Source: Byssochlamys sp. IMV 00236
Taxonomy: Eukaryota; Ascomycota; Eurotiomycetes; Eurotiales; Thermoascaceae
Direction of reading: 5' to 3'
NCBI GenBank assembly: GCA_001931875.2
Contig: MSJH02000335.1
Span: forward strand, 1-28,939
Length of the DNA stretch: 28,939 nt
In this document: piece after piece, positions 9,827 to 20,408 of the stretch
How positions within the stretch are numbered: position 1 is the first letter of the stretch
Layout of the letters: every line of letters starts with the position of its first letter
Position numbers and translations under genes: made by a program
The notes under the pieces: model-generated
Database searches by the model: none
Told to the model about the DNA's origin: nothing
Seen by the model: the letters and a program-made list of their open reading frames with translations, nothing else

Positions 9827-12800
9827 TTACGTGTATTTTGTAAAATCAAGAATCGCCTCTACGGTATGCATCTTGTTAGACTCGGCATAATTATTAGGAT
9901 TGGGTGTTGTATTAGGCGTTGATGAAGCACTATTTGTCTTTACCGCCAATCGTTCCTTAATTCGCAGAATCTGTCGTAACCGTTCTCTCCAATGCGTCAC
10001 GTATTCGCGTTTAGCACCTGCCGACTGCCAAAACACCTGAGCAAAGATGTTGGCATGAATAGCCGCTTGACGCACAAAGGCAGGTAAGGACTGAGCCGAG
10101 ACCAGCTTGGGTTCAAACAGCGGGCCGATATCAGGCATGTCCGGTCGACGTTGCATCTCGACCTTGAAAAACGTGTTTTCGGCTCCTCCCAACGCGTGCG
10201 TAGGCGAAATCGCTTCGGTCGAGATCGAATGAGGCGAGACGACAATGTTGATAAAGTTGAATTGTGAAGGGAGCGTGTCAAAGGCATAGTCTAGTCCAGA
10301 GTCATTGTAGACGATCGTCACATAATCGTTTCCAATATGTCGTTTCTTGGCACTGCACTGTGGGTCGCGGTCCAGATGGGTTGGCATCAGCGTCGCAATA
10401 TGGAACACGGCCTCCGTCACATCGTCTTTCCAAAAGTATGCAAAGCGTCCGTCAATATCCGCCTCCCTATCCAATCCTCCAGAGTTGCCTGTGCGCCCGC
10501 GCAGCCTCTCGATGGTGCCGAGAGCGTTCAAGAATCGAACGTAGTCTGGAGACCCATATGTGTTGGCCAAGATGTCGACTTCGTGTCGCTGGCCTTTGCC
10601 GACGTACAGCACGCCGATCTTGTGAAAGTCAACGACGGGTATACGGTCAAATGTGGCCAGGGTGCGTGCGGTGGATTCGTCATTAGGTAGAGGTGGAGAT
10701 ACATCGATCGCACGTGTTAGGTCGGGGTAGTTGTTGAGTTGAAGGTATAAGAATCCAGGGTCTATCGATAGATCGGTTTTTAGTAGGTGCGAAAGATTGT
10801 TTGAAGTGGGTGTTGTCGTGGCTGGCTCTGACAAGATGTCGCCAATCATCTCCTCTGGCAGTCGCTTTTCTTCTTTTGCTTGGTCGTCTGTTTCCGTGTG
10901 TTGCATGATCTTGTTGGCAAGAATGTCAGGCTGGTATTGCATCATCAGTAAGGAAGGTAACGTTCTGTAATCGATACCATCCGACTTGAGCTTGTTTTCT
11001 ACATAGCACATCATGGATACAGTGCCTGAAGGACGTCGAACAGTGACTTCGACCCAGCCTGCTGATTTGGCCGTGCGCAAGGTCAGTAGAGTGTGGCCAT
11101 AGACCCACGTCTTTTGACTCTGTTGTTTCAGTGATGGTGAGCTTTTGTTGTCATCATGATCACCCATCAGTATCTTGGACACAATCGATTTTTCAGGTGC
11201 CAGATCCACATCAGCAAATGAAAATCGCGAGAGCATATCAATGCATGTATACGTTTGCTCATCAATCACCCTTGGGTTGCCACCTAAAAGACGTTGAATG
11301 ATGAATGGAACATGCTTACGTCGCTCTCTCAGTGGTATAGACGTGAACCAGATCGTGATCACCATGTAGGCCATCACTAACACGTACTGCTTGAGCGCAC
11401 CTTGGCCAGGATCAACCGAAGGAGATATGGGTGAGTTCAATGCGCTGTTGGGCCCACTGGAGAGTAAGGGAGAGGTCATGGGCGATTGCATTTGCTGTGA
11501 TCTTGAGTGCTGCAAATAGTTCAAGGCGATCGCAAACACGGGTTTATACATATCGCCCGTGAAATTGGCATAGAGATTCGGTAGTCTCGCAAGCGCGGAT
11601 AAAAATTCCAAGATATGCACAGATACACTGCTCACCGAAATGATTTGAGACATGCGCTGTAGTATCTCGTTCAGCATTTTGGTGACCGATAGAGGCATCT
11701 CATAACAGCAGACTAACAGTGCATTAATGCAGAGACGCGTAGCAGCTGTCACTTGTGTGATGCCTATATAAAATGCATAGACAATTTCATCCTGATCTTG
11801 TTTAGGATCGGTAAAGATACGGCGATACGAGATGAGGATCGTCAACAGATTATAGGCATGCACTGTAAGGTCATTGCGTTTGACGTTGACAGGCAGATTG
11901 ACGACGTTCTCGAGGAATTTGCGGTTGCTTATCCATTTCACAAGACATTTTCTGAGTTTATTGATGGACGGTGAGGCGCCACAGAACAGGTGCTTGTTAC
12001 TCAGTTGTTGAGGTAGTCTTTTTAAAAGGAACTGAACAAGGTGCCAGTTGGAAGAATCTGAAAGGACGAGAATATAAGATTTAAGCATGTCGTCAATATT
12101 CAACACGGTCGTGTCATCTTCTTCATTGGACTTGTATGAGGCAACGTTTGGGTTGGGATAGAACACGAGCTCTTTCAACAGTTGACTATCATCTGCTTGT
12201 TGTTGTTGTTGTTGTTGTGGCCTTGATGGACCAAGCAAGAGACTATCTGCTCTTCTTCTTTTCTCTTTCTCTTCTCTTCGCTTTTGCAGTTGTAGTCTGG
12301 CATTATGAATAAACCCCTGTGGGTCATCTGTCATGTCTATATAAATAGTGTGTAAGCAATCGCTGCTTTTCATACATCCAATATACTTACTATCACGTAT
12401 TAAATGAAGATGATGGTTTGTGGGACATCGTAACCTGAGAAGCAAGTCAAGAGCGATAATCTTTGGACCGCCATAAGGACACGTCAGATCAGATGGATCA
12501 TTTGCGATTTGGGTGATAATGTTGAATGTCTTTTCGCATAGCTTTCCGTTGGAGGCCAGCAGTAGATTCTCAAAGACTTCTGATAATCCACACATGGCAG
12601 GCACACCAATGCAGTAATTTCTTGTTCCCAAAGCCCCGTCACTCGATACACACCGACATCGAGCGCAATCACTGAGGGTCAAGACGAGTTTATCAAAGAT
12701 GTCTATATTTTGACAATCAGAGAGAGAAGATACCAAGAGATCGATACCGGTTTGTCGAATATCAGGATCTGTTTCTGATGATAGGTTCTGCATCATGTTG

Positions 12801-14446
12801 ATCACAAGTGACTCGTAAATGATCTCTGAATAAAAGTCCTTGACGAATATGCAGACATCACTGACAATCATCAACATTTTGAGTCGCACGGTAGATGAGG
12901 TGTGACTATCGATAAAGAACGTCTTGGTCATTTCCTGTAAGAGATCTAGCCAGTCATCGCTTGAGGGCAGAAAACTATGTTCGACCACATAATAATCCAT
13001 GAGTAAAAGTGCTGTCTTGTCAGAGCAGTAGCCACGTAGACGGTACAAGACCTGGATCAGACGGCTCACGGGACCCTTGTAGGTCTTGTCGACATACATC
13101 TGAACGAGAATATCAGCCAATCGAGCAAACTGAACGACCGTCTTCACACCCAAGGTATTATTTTCCAACACTGCCTTTTGCACATCAAAGAGATGGACGT
13201 CATGACTACAGTTGTAGTCTGTCATTTTGAGTATATAAAGCGTGCAGATGTCAATCACGTCCCAAACGAGATCCCAGTCCATGAAGGTCAAGGCATTGGA
13301 TTGAATAGCTAGCGTGAGTGCCTGCAGGATGGCTGTATTGACCGGATCACTGTCGTGGGCAACGGCTCGTTTGAAATACATGAGAACGACAGAGTCCGTC
13401 ACATACGTTTCTGATTTCCCACTATTTCCCCATACGGTTTCACTCAGCAGGACGGTTGCACCTTTGATCAGGGTCAATGTGTGGGTATCGAGCGGCTTCT
13501 GATCCAAAAATTTGCAGAGCGTCAGTATAGCCGAATGAGCACAGTGAGATCGCAGGAGGTTTTGAAAGATGGACCAGTATTTTTGTTGATCGAGCATGGT
13601 TGCAGATGCTGAAAGGATATCGAGAAAGGCTGTAAGAGCATCAAAGGGTACAAATCGGTATCGAACGACGACATCAGCAAATTCCAGGCATGCTTCGATA
13701 TCGCTTACATGGTGAGAGGCAAAGAATGCCTTGTGTGTCGCTTGAATCATAAAAGTGACTTCATGCTCCTCGAATAAGGCAAAATTAAATTTGGCAGTAA
13801 CTGTGAGCAGATGCAGTAAATCACTTAGATAGGGTATGGGACGTGCCACATCTGTGTTTTTATGGTATTTCTCTATGGATGTGTCTAGCCAATGGATCAA
13901 TAGCTTGCTGATGTTCTTTTCAAATCCAGAAATGTCTCGTCCGCCTTTTGAGAGCGCATAGAGCACCCGATACATGTCTGCAAAATCGTCCCAGTTGAAG
14001 TCATGTTTTAGTGACGAATAAAACGTGACCCTAGCCATTCCCAATTCTGAATATTGCCCCATGATACAGGCTAATATGAATTCATATACAGCATGTCTAG
14101 CCTCACGAGGGTTGCTGGGTTCAAGAATGTCTTGAACAGTAAAGAAGACATCTTCCAAATGGGTGAATCTATAGCTTTTGCATAGCTCTGAAAACGACAA
14201 TAAGTGTTTGCAGCGAAAGACGAGAGACTGTGAGGAAGATAAAAGTGGTAAGACAGGTCGAGCGTCGAGTGGTCGTGAAGGATCATTGTTGGTGATGTTT
14301 AGACATGATTCAACAGAGACAGACGAAGCACGAGGTCGAAGTATGTTGCTTAACCAACTATTGTTATTATTATTATTATTGTTACTGCTATTACTGACAG
14401 TGTTGCCTATTGGAGGTGGTTTTGGTGGATTATTATGATTCGACAT
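9827..14446 (-). CDS. TSC2: Tuberin homologue, TSC2-type RhebGAP
   Basis: Tuberin, with hamartin (TSC1), stimulates GTP hydrolysis by Rheb and so restrains TORC1. The unbroken frame codes 1539 residues. A probable 54-bp intron (12337-12390) hides in it because its length is a multiple of three and it has no stop; spliced, the exons are 12391-14446 and 9827-12336 and the protein is 1521 residues. The N-terminal two thirds is helical and repeat-like, as in the tuberin and DUF3384 domains. The GAP domain starts near residue 1248 (spliced) at FDRIPVVDFHKIGVLYVG. It contains KRHIGNDYVTIVYN, whose Asn (about 1355, codon 10328-10330) matches the catalytic asparagine thumb of human tuberin. Low-complexity runs of N (residues ~20-30) and Q (before the splice region's downstream part) are present. 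The C-terminal 60 residues are basic, then N/T/P-rich. Confidence 0.95.
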   Translation of the reverse strand: MSNHNNPPKPPPIGNTVSNSSNNNNNNNNSWLSNILRPRASSVSVESCLNITNNDPSRPLDARPVLPLLSSSQSLVFRCKHLLSFSELCKSYRFTHLEDVFFTVQDILEPSNPREARHAVYEFILACIMGQYSELGMARVTFYSSLKHDFNWDDFADMYRVLYALSKGGRDISGFEKNISKLLIHWLDTSIEKYHKNTDVARPIPYLSDLLHLLTVTAKFNFALFEEHEVTFMIQATHKAFFASHHVSDIEACLEFADVVVRYRFVPFDALTAFLDILSASATMLDQQKYWSIFQNLLRSHCAHSAILTLCKFLDQKPLDTHTLTLIKGATVLLSETVWGNSGKSETYVTDSVVLMYFKRAVAHDSDPVNTAILQALTLAIQSNALTFMDWDLVWDVIDICTLYILKMTDYNCSHDVHLFDVQKAVLENNTLGVKTVVQFARLADILVQMYVDKTYKGPVSRLIQVLYRLRGYCSDKTALLLMDYYVVEHSFLPSSDDWLDLLQEMTKTFFIDSHTSSTVRLKMLMIVSDVCIFVKDFYSEIIYESLVINMMQNLSSETDPDIRQTGIDLLVSSLSDCQNIDIFDKLVLTLSDCARCRCVSSDGALGTRNYCIGVPAMCGLSEVFENLLLASNGKLCEKTFNIITQIANDPSDLTCPYGGPKIIALDLLLRLRCPTNHHLHLIRDSKYIGCMKSSDCLHTIYIDMTDDPQGFIHNARLQLQKRREEKEKRRRADSLLLGPSRPQQQQQQQADDSQLLKELVFYPNPNVASYKSNEEDDTTVLNIDDMLKSYILVLSDSSNWHLVQFLLKRLPQQLSNKHLFCGASPSINKLRKCLVKWISNRKFLENVVNLPVNVKRNDLTVHAYNLLTILISYRRIFTDPKQDQDEIVYAFYIGITQVTAATRLCINALLVCCYEMPLSVTKMLNEILQRMSQIISVSSVSVHILEFLSALARLPNLYANFTGDMYKPVFAIALNYLQHSRSQQMQSPMTSPLLSSGPNSALNSPISPSVDPGQGALKQYVLVMAYMVITIWFTSIPLRERRKHVPFIIQRLLGGNPRVIDEQTYTCIDMLSRFSFADVDLAPEKSIVSKILMGDHDDNKSSPSLKQQSQKTWVYGHTLLTLRTAKSAGWVEVTVRRPSGTVSMMCYVENKLKSDGIDYRTLPSLLMMQYQPDILANKIMQHTETDDQAKEEKRLPEEMIGDILSEPATTTPTSNNLSHLLKTDLSIDPGFLYLQLNNYPDLTRAIDVSPPLPNDESTARTLATFDRIPVVDFHKIGVLYVGKGQRHEVDILANTYGSPDYVRFLNALGTIERLRGRTGNSGGLDREADIDGRFAYFWKDDVTEAVFHIATLMPTHLDRDPQCSAKKRHIGNDYVTIVYNDSGLDYAFDTLPSQFNFINIVVSPHSISTEAISPTHALGGAENTFFKVEMQRRPDMPDIGPLFEPKLVSAQSLPAFVRQAAIHANIFAQVFWQSAGAKREYVTHWRERLRQILRIKERLAVKTNSASSTPNTTPNPNNYAESNKMHTVEAILDFTKYT
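12337..12390 (-). other. Probable stop-free 3n intron within TSC2
   Basis: On the coding strand it begins GTAAGTATAT and ends TTTATATAG, with CTTACA as a possible branch site. Its 54 bp fits the window's intron size class. If retained it would add 18 residues (SKYIGCMKSSDCLHTIYI) without breaking the frame; if removed the join reads HLHLIRDNMTDDPQG. Confidence 0.75.
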
Positions 14447-14598
14447 TTCTTTTAATTATATATTTATATACACACACACACACAAAAGCGCACACGCACA
14501 AAGTAAAGAGAAAAAGAGAGCCTTTTTTTTTTTCTGCGCTCGAACCACACACACATTATTTTTGGCTCAGATTGACGTGACTGTAAATAGGCTTTTTA
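14447..14598. other. TSC2 upstream region with CA repeat
   Basis: 152 bp between the TSC2 start and the stop of the reductase gene; both are on the minus strand. It holds two short CA tracts (about 14470-14483 and 14546-14555) and a T-run of about 12 at 14524-14535. TSC2 transcription probably starts in this stretch, inside the reductase 3' flank. Confidence 0.5.
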
Positions 14599-15660
<1,062 letters not shown>

Positions 15661-16401
15661 GACCTTTTTTTTTTAATAAAAGAAAGAAAGAAAGAAAGAA
15701 AAAGAGTAAGAAAATTTTATTAAGAAAAAAGGAACCAGATGTAATCCAATAGTTTGGGGGAAACAAATGAACAAATCAGCATGTGAGATTGAGACCCAAA
15801 TTTTGAGAGCTGGCTCATATTTTTACCACTTTTTGTCTGATTCGTTCATTAAGCTTAATACTGCATGCATAACAGTAACTGTTCTTTTTGATTTTCTCAT
15901 CATTCAACTAAAACTGATATTGTCAGCTTTTATTTTTATTCATATGGAAATTGATTGACATCATTTTCTTTTTTAATATTGAATACTTCTTCCTGTCGAT
16001 GATGTTGAATATGAAGTGAACACCTGATCCAAAGAAGTAAACAAACACTTTATTGACTGCTCAAAGATAAATGTCATTTTAACTTCATAAGCTTACTAAA
16101 AGGTAAAAAGGGGAGATAAAGAAAGAGAAAGAAAAACAGAGAAAGAAGGGAGAAGGTCGATTGAGAAAGGTTCATCTTTTTTAACTCCTTATTGTTTTCA
16201 TCCTTCATCTGAGTTTTTCTGTCTTCTTGTAACACGATTCTTTTTATTATTCTCTCTTTCTCTTTCTCTTCCTTTCCTTTCTTTCTTTTTTTTAAAAAGA
16301 CACTAGTTTATTTGGGATCGTCTCTTCTTTTTCCTCCCTTTCTTACTTTCTCTTTCTCTCTTACCTTTTTTTTTTCTATTGTTTTTTTTTGTTAAGAAAG
16401 C
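15661..16401. promoter_or_regulatory. Divergent promoter region, reductase / coiled-coil gene
   Basis: 741 bp between two divergently transcribed starts. Near the reductase it holds an AAAG repeat (about 15680-15706). The right half (about 16180-16400) is a long polypyrimidine tract on the plus strand, dense in CTTT and TTTC units, ending at the ATG of the coiled-coil gene; such tracts are common core-promoter and leader sequence in fungi. A 63-codon open frame at 15767-15958 has no protein character I trust. Confidence 0.5.
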
Positions 16402-17979
16402 ATGTCTAAAAATAATAAAGAAAAGTCCTCTTTCTGGAGAAAGTTGGGTTTAGGAAAAAACAAGAGCTCGAATACTTCTTTAAGCCCTGAAGCAGGTTAG
16501 ATAAATAAAGTTAAATATCTCATATTTTACTCATGTATCAATAGCATGTCATGATGATAAACAAGACGCTGTTTCCATAAAAAGTCATAGGCATCCAAGG
16601 TAAACAAACAAAGATATGCATTGATATATATATCCTTGTTAATATATCAATAGCGTGCCTCGTACTTCATCATTTCACAAGAGGCAACACAGTAGTCCAT
16701 TATTTACCGAGGACCTCCCTCCGATACCTCATGGGGATATACCAAAACAATCAAATAACGAACAACACGTGGATCAGAGTGAACCCTATGTTATATTGTC
16801 TAAAAGTCATCTGGATGACTCTCCGACAATTCAACAAGATGAACAAAAAGATAATCAAGCATTGTTGCAACAAGAAGTATCTAAACTGAAAGAAGAGCTC
16901 GAAAAGGAAAGATCGGTGGTTGATTCATTACGAAAACAGAAAGAAGGTAGGGTCACTTGTAATAGACTATATTAATTAAAAATTTATTATATATTTTATA
17001 AAGCTATCACCAAGGATCTGGATTACCTTGGTTTGACAGTGGATGAATTATACGCTGAAAAGTCAGATTTATTACAACAGTTGGAAGAAGAAAAGATAAA
17101 GAATCAGAGACAGCTGGAGGACATGAATGAGATTATGAGCAAGATGAAAGCAAACGCTGATAATGCAAGAGATCAGTCATTTGCTGTAGATCAATATAAA
17201 TCAGAGTTGGAAGTAAATAGATTAAAGGGTACACAAAGCATATATTAACGACATTCTGTTAGAATCACTTGATTGAATGTAAACAAGAAAAGAGACAACT
17301 GCAACAGTCTATTGAACTTGGAGATAAAAGGATAAGAGAATTGACTATCGAATTGAATGCATCAAGAGAACAAGTCGAATCATTGAAATTGACAATGGAT
17401 CAACTGATTCAATCTCATGCCGCAGAAATAAGTCGTGTAACAGCTTCGGCTGCCGCTGCTGCTGCTGCTGCTGCATCGGCAAACAATAAGAAATCACAGA
17501 GGTAAAACAAAGAGCAAAAAATGTAACGTGAAAACTCAATGACAGCTAGTTACCACATGAATACACCCAATGGGTCACCACAATTTCCCCCCAAAGAAGA
17601 GGATGACCTGTGTTGCTCACCCATTCCTAGTAACTTACCAGCACCCTCTACTACTACTACTACTACACCCTTTGGTACCCCACAATCCATGGATAGTGAT
17701 TACCGCATCAAGAGTGAGCCTCTTGATGCATCTGAAGAAAAGGATCTTGATAGTCAATTGATGAAACTTACCAAGGAAAAGGAAAAGGTAAGAAAAAGTT
17801 AACTTTATGGATTCTTTCTTACAAAAAAAAAAACTATATAGCTTCAGTCATTTTATTCAAAGATTCCATTATCAGGCGGAGGTCCTCAATCACGAAGACG
17901 TAAAGAAGAACTTGAAGCAATGTTGGATCAAGTAGATTCTCAACTTAGTAAAGTTAAGCAAAGAATAAGACGTTCCTAA
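16402..17979 (+). CDS. Coiled-coil protein with a basic C-terminal motif, possibly enkurin-like
   Basis: Not firmly recognised. Seven exons: 16402-16495, 16545-16599, 16654-16946, 17004-17212, 17263-17501, 17550-17787, 17842-17979, giving 421 residues; all introns are 48-57 bp. The N-terminus is short and basic (KEKSSFWRKLGLGKNKS), followed by a disordered S/P/H-rich part. Heptad-like coiled coil rich in E, K, Q and L runs from about 105 to 270. A run of alanines follows near 275-285, then a P/T/S-rich linker with SDYRIKSEPLD, a SUMO-site-like IKSE. The last exon codes LQSFYSKIPLSGGG then QSRRRKEELEAML, resembling the C-terminal IQ/enkurin-type motif (aromatic, PL, then RRRKEELE); I hold this weakly. 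Introns 4 and 5 needed the GAA|GTAAAT donor and the CTAG|T acceptor to keep frame. Confidence 0.8.
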
Positions 17980-18555
17980 ATTATTTTCATTCTATGCTTC
18001 GCCCCCCCCTCCTTCGACTCTCCTTTTTATTACACACACACATTCATATTATTACACAGCATATTCCACTTTTTTATATAACTTATAGCCTTAAACCTTT
18101 AGAGTTCCCATTCATTTACTCCTCCCCTTTTCTTTCCTTTTTTCCATATACAAAATCATTTAAACAATCTGACAAAGTAGCTTTCCTTTAACCAAATAAA
18201 GAAAATGCATAAAATCCTCTCCAACGCGATATATACTACACACTACTTTCATTTGGATTGAAAAATAACGCGTTAAAGACAAATCATCCCATTCTTGGTT
18301 GTAAAATCTGTGTTTCTGTAAATAAAAGAATATCTAAGGTGAGAGCAATAACTGCTCTGCTTGTTTGAAGTAGCAGTCAAGTACTCAAAAGCAGGTTTCG
18401 TATGCTTACATAAGGGTTATTTGCTTTTGAGGACTGCTACTGTTTATCACAATGCCAGACTGAAACGACGGCATCATTTTATTGGCCAAATACTCTAGCA
18501 GCATATTTTTCTCTTTTTTTTTTTTGCGTAGTTTCTTATATTGATTGACAATAAA
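17980..18555. other. Spacer with a two-hairpin segment
   Basis: 576 bp between two plus-strand genes. The left half is pyrimidine-rich 3' flank. In the right half a 6-bp stem with a 5-nt loop (18342-18358) precedes a long imperfect hairpin (18369-18441). A T-run of 11 at about 18513-18524 lies just before the next gene. No coding signal. Confidence 0.5.
18369..18441. repeat. Long hairpin: two 10-bp stems split by a 5-nt bulge
   Basis: AGTAGCAGTC (18369-18378) pairs with GACTGCTACT (18432-18441), and CTCAAAAGCA (18384-18393) pairs with TGCTTTTGAG (18422-18431). The only interruption is AAGTA (18379-18383) on the left arm. The terminal loop is 28 nt and its base can add two G-T wobbles. It is outside any recognised exon. 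Confidence 0.85.
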
Positions 18556-19482
18556 ATGAATCTTTTACCTACAATGGAAATCACGGGAGATTCTTTTCAT
18601 TTCAAACGTAAATACACATCAGTCACCAAGAGACGACCTAGGACGACATTGACAGGCATAACAAAGAGACCGAATATAAGAAAAGATAGTCAGTTGAATA
18701 AAAAAGCCATACAAGACGAACTAGGAATAGAAGCAATAAGATATAGTCAGCCAATACTAGAGGGCTGTGTGCTATACATAGACAAGTCATTATCTAATAG
18801 AAAGGCATTGGCTCAGGTAGCAATAGCAATGAGGGCGCAAGTCAAGGATACGATGGATAAGAAAAGCGTAACACACTTGATTCACGGACCAAAGACAGGA
18901 AATACAAACTCCAAGGTGATTCATGACGCCTTGAAACATGGAATACATAGGGTGTCTCCTTTATGGTTGACAACATGTTATAAAGAACAGCAATATGTGT
19001 CCACTGAGTTATACCCCTATGATGTCGATCCAAGAAAAGAACGACTGAAGCCTGAAGAAAGCGGCGATGTAGAAGATCCATTTAATGTTAAAGAAAAGAT
19101 ACCTGATTATGGAGAAGAAGAAGAAGAAGAAGAAGGAAGAAATGATCATCAGATGAGAATTGATAATTATTTCTTTGTTAAAGACAGTAATAACATGCCT
19201 CAACAACAACAACAACAACAACAACAACAAGAAGAAGAAGAACAAAAGGAAATGAATGAAGCCGAAAGAAAGGAATACGAAGAAAGAGCAAAGATGATTA
19301 AAAAAATAGTAGAACAAAGAAGAGCTAAAATAGAAGCAAATAATAAAAAATCAAGACAAAGTCCAAGACAACAATCTCAAAAGAAGAGTACAAAAAAGAC
19401 TCAACTGTTCCCACCTACTTCTGAATACTTTTCATATGAAGGATTAAAGATTTGGTATGGTGAACAACCATTGGAACCATAA
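18556..19482 (+). CDS. BRCT-domain protein
   Basis: Single-exon gene of 308 residues. One BRCT domain spans about 65-150: it opens with ILEGCVLYIDKSLS, has the THLIHG strand, and ends with the HRVSPLWLTTCYKE helix carrying the conserved Trp (residue 137). BRCT domains bind phosphopeptides or each other in DNA-damage signalling and replication. The N-terminal 60 residues are very basic (KRRPRTTLTGITKRPN), suggesting a nuclear signal. After the BRCT come a glutamate run, a run of about ten glutamines, and a basic E/R/K helix. The protein ends with SEYFSYEGLKIWYGEQP. It may relate to the C-terminal single BRCT of TopBP1/Dpb11/Rad4-type proteins, but no second BRCT is seen, so I leave it unnamed. 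The start is the ATG at 18556; an upstream ATT/TTG codon run is in frame but has no ATG. Confidence 0.82.
   Translation: MNLLPTMEITGDSFHFKRKYTSVTKRRPRTTLTGITKRPNIRKDSQLNKKAIQDELGIEAIRYSQPILEGCVLYIDKSLSNRKALAQVAIAMRAQVKDTMDKKSVTHLIHGPKTGNTNSKVIHDALKHGIHRVSPLWLTTCYKEQQYVSTELYPYDVDPRKERLKPEESGDVEDPFNVKEKIPDYGEEEEEEEGRNDHQMRIDNYFFVKDSNNMPQQQQQQQQQQEEEEQKEMNEAERKEYEERAKMIKKIVEQRRAKIEANNKKSRQSPRQQSQKKSTKKTQLFPPTSEYFSYEGLKIWYGEQPLEP
19107..19245 (+). repeat. GAA and CAA triplet runs coding polyE and polyQ
   Basis: GAA repeats at about 19112-19135 and CAA repeats at 19201-19230 within the BRCT gene, the second followed at once by GAAGAAGAA. They are length-variable low-complexity coding repeats. Confidence 0.85.
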
Positions 19483-19560
19483 ATTGTGAATACAAAATAA
19501 AGCATATATTTAGTTGTGTATTTCATGTGATCAATACCATTGTTTTTTTTTATTTTACTA

Positions 19561-20382
19561 ATGAATCACGAACAAGTCTGGCGAGAACTTTGTATTCATG
19601 CCTTTGATAACCAGACAGAAGCAAATGATTTTGTATTGTTTGTAGAAGGATGTAAGACAGCTACAGATAACGGTTATGTTTGGACAACTCAACGACCTGA
19701 TTACCAGCAACTACTTTGCAACATTGGCTGTTCCAATGATACCCAACATTCCTTCACATTATCTTCCGAGACATTTGCACGATTGGCCCAAATCAAACGA
19801 GAGGCCCGTACTGAATGGCACAGACGCCGTCAAGAAGAGTTAAAGACACACCTAAAGAAAACGTTAGCCGAGATACATTCACTGTCAGACTTGACTCAAA
19901 CTCAACGATTAGCTCTTATCAAAGAGTTTGTCAATGCACACAAGACTGATCTAGGATCAGTCCCATTCATCAGTGGTCTCAGGGGCTTTTTAAAATACCA
20001 ACTAGCTCATAAGGATCGACTAGCAGAATGGTCATTGAGTGAGTATGTCCTGACTCAAAACAATGAAGAAGCCACAGAGGCCTATGTACGGTTACTCAAG
20101 GGCATACTATGCATGCAGCTCGTCTATCAAGATGAGGTAGAAACGAATGAGAGTATAGCGATTGATATAGAACATCAAGAAACTCTTCTCTGGCGCATGA
20201 ATCCCAACCTTTCAAACAGTGCCATCCGTGACATCCTTCACAGTTTACCGTCATCATCGGTAGACAACTCAAGTTATAGACTATCCGATATACCTCGACA
20301 ACAAAAAGAGCAAAGTGTGTTGGATTGGATCATTCAATGGTTAACTCACTGTTTGTCTTTTTTACCACAAATAAAAACATAG
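19561..20382 (+). CDS. Unrecognised 273-residue protein
   Basis: I do not recognise this family. A single exon starting at the ATG 78 bp after the BRCT stop codon gives MNHEQVWRELCIHAFDNQTE. The composition is that of a soluble, mainly helical protein. A charged helix (RLAQIKREARTEWHRRRQEE) and a leucine-rich helix (HSLSDLTQTQRLALIKEF) occupy the middle, and the region around residues 150-200 is amphipathic (SEYVLTQNNEEATEAYVRLL). It ends with a hydrophobic, Trp-containing segment (VLDWIIQWLTHCLSFLP) of about 17 residues that could be a tail anchor or buried helix. No catalytic motif is visible. Its stop is 26 bp from the uL13 stop on the other strand. Codon use resembles its neighbours, so it is probably a real gene. 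Confidence 0.75.
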   Translation: MNHEQVWRELCIHAFDNQTEANDFVLFVEGCKTATDNGYVWTTQRPDYQQLLCNIGCSNDTQHSFTLSSETFARLAQIKREARTEWHRRRQEELKTHLKKTLAEIHSLSDLTQTQRLALIKEFVNAHKTDLGSVPFISGLRGFLKYQLAHKDRLAEWSLSEYVLTQNNEEATEAYVRLLKGILCMQLVYQDEVETNESIAIDIEHQETLLWRMNPNLSNSAIRDILHSLPSSSVDNSSYRLSDIPRQQKEQSVLDWIIQWLTHCLSFLPQIKT

Positions 20383-20408
20383 CATGTTTTCCATTTTTAT
20401 TTATTTAT

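Noticed and set aside
18342..18450. H/ACA snoRNA from the two adjacent hairpins and a following ACA
   Set aside because: There is no H-box (ANANNA) in the hinge, and the 5-nt one-sided bulge is not a guide pocket.
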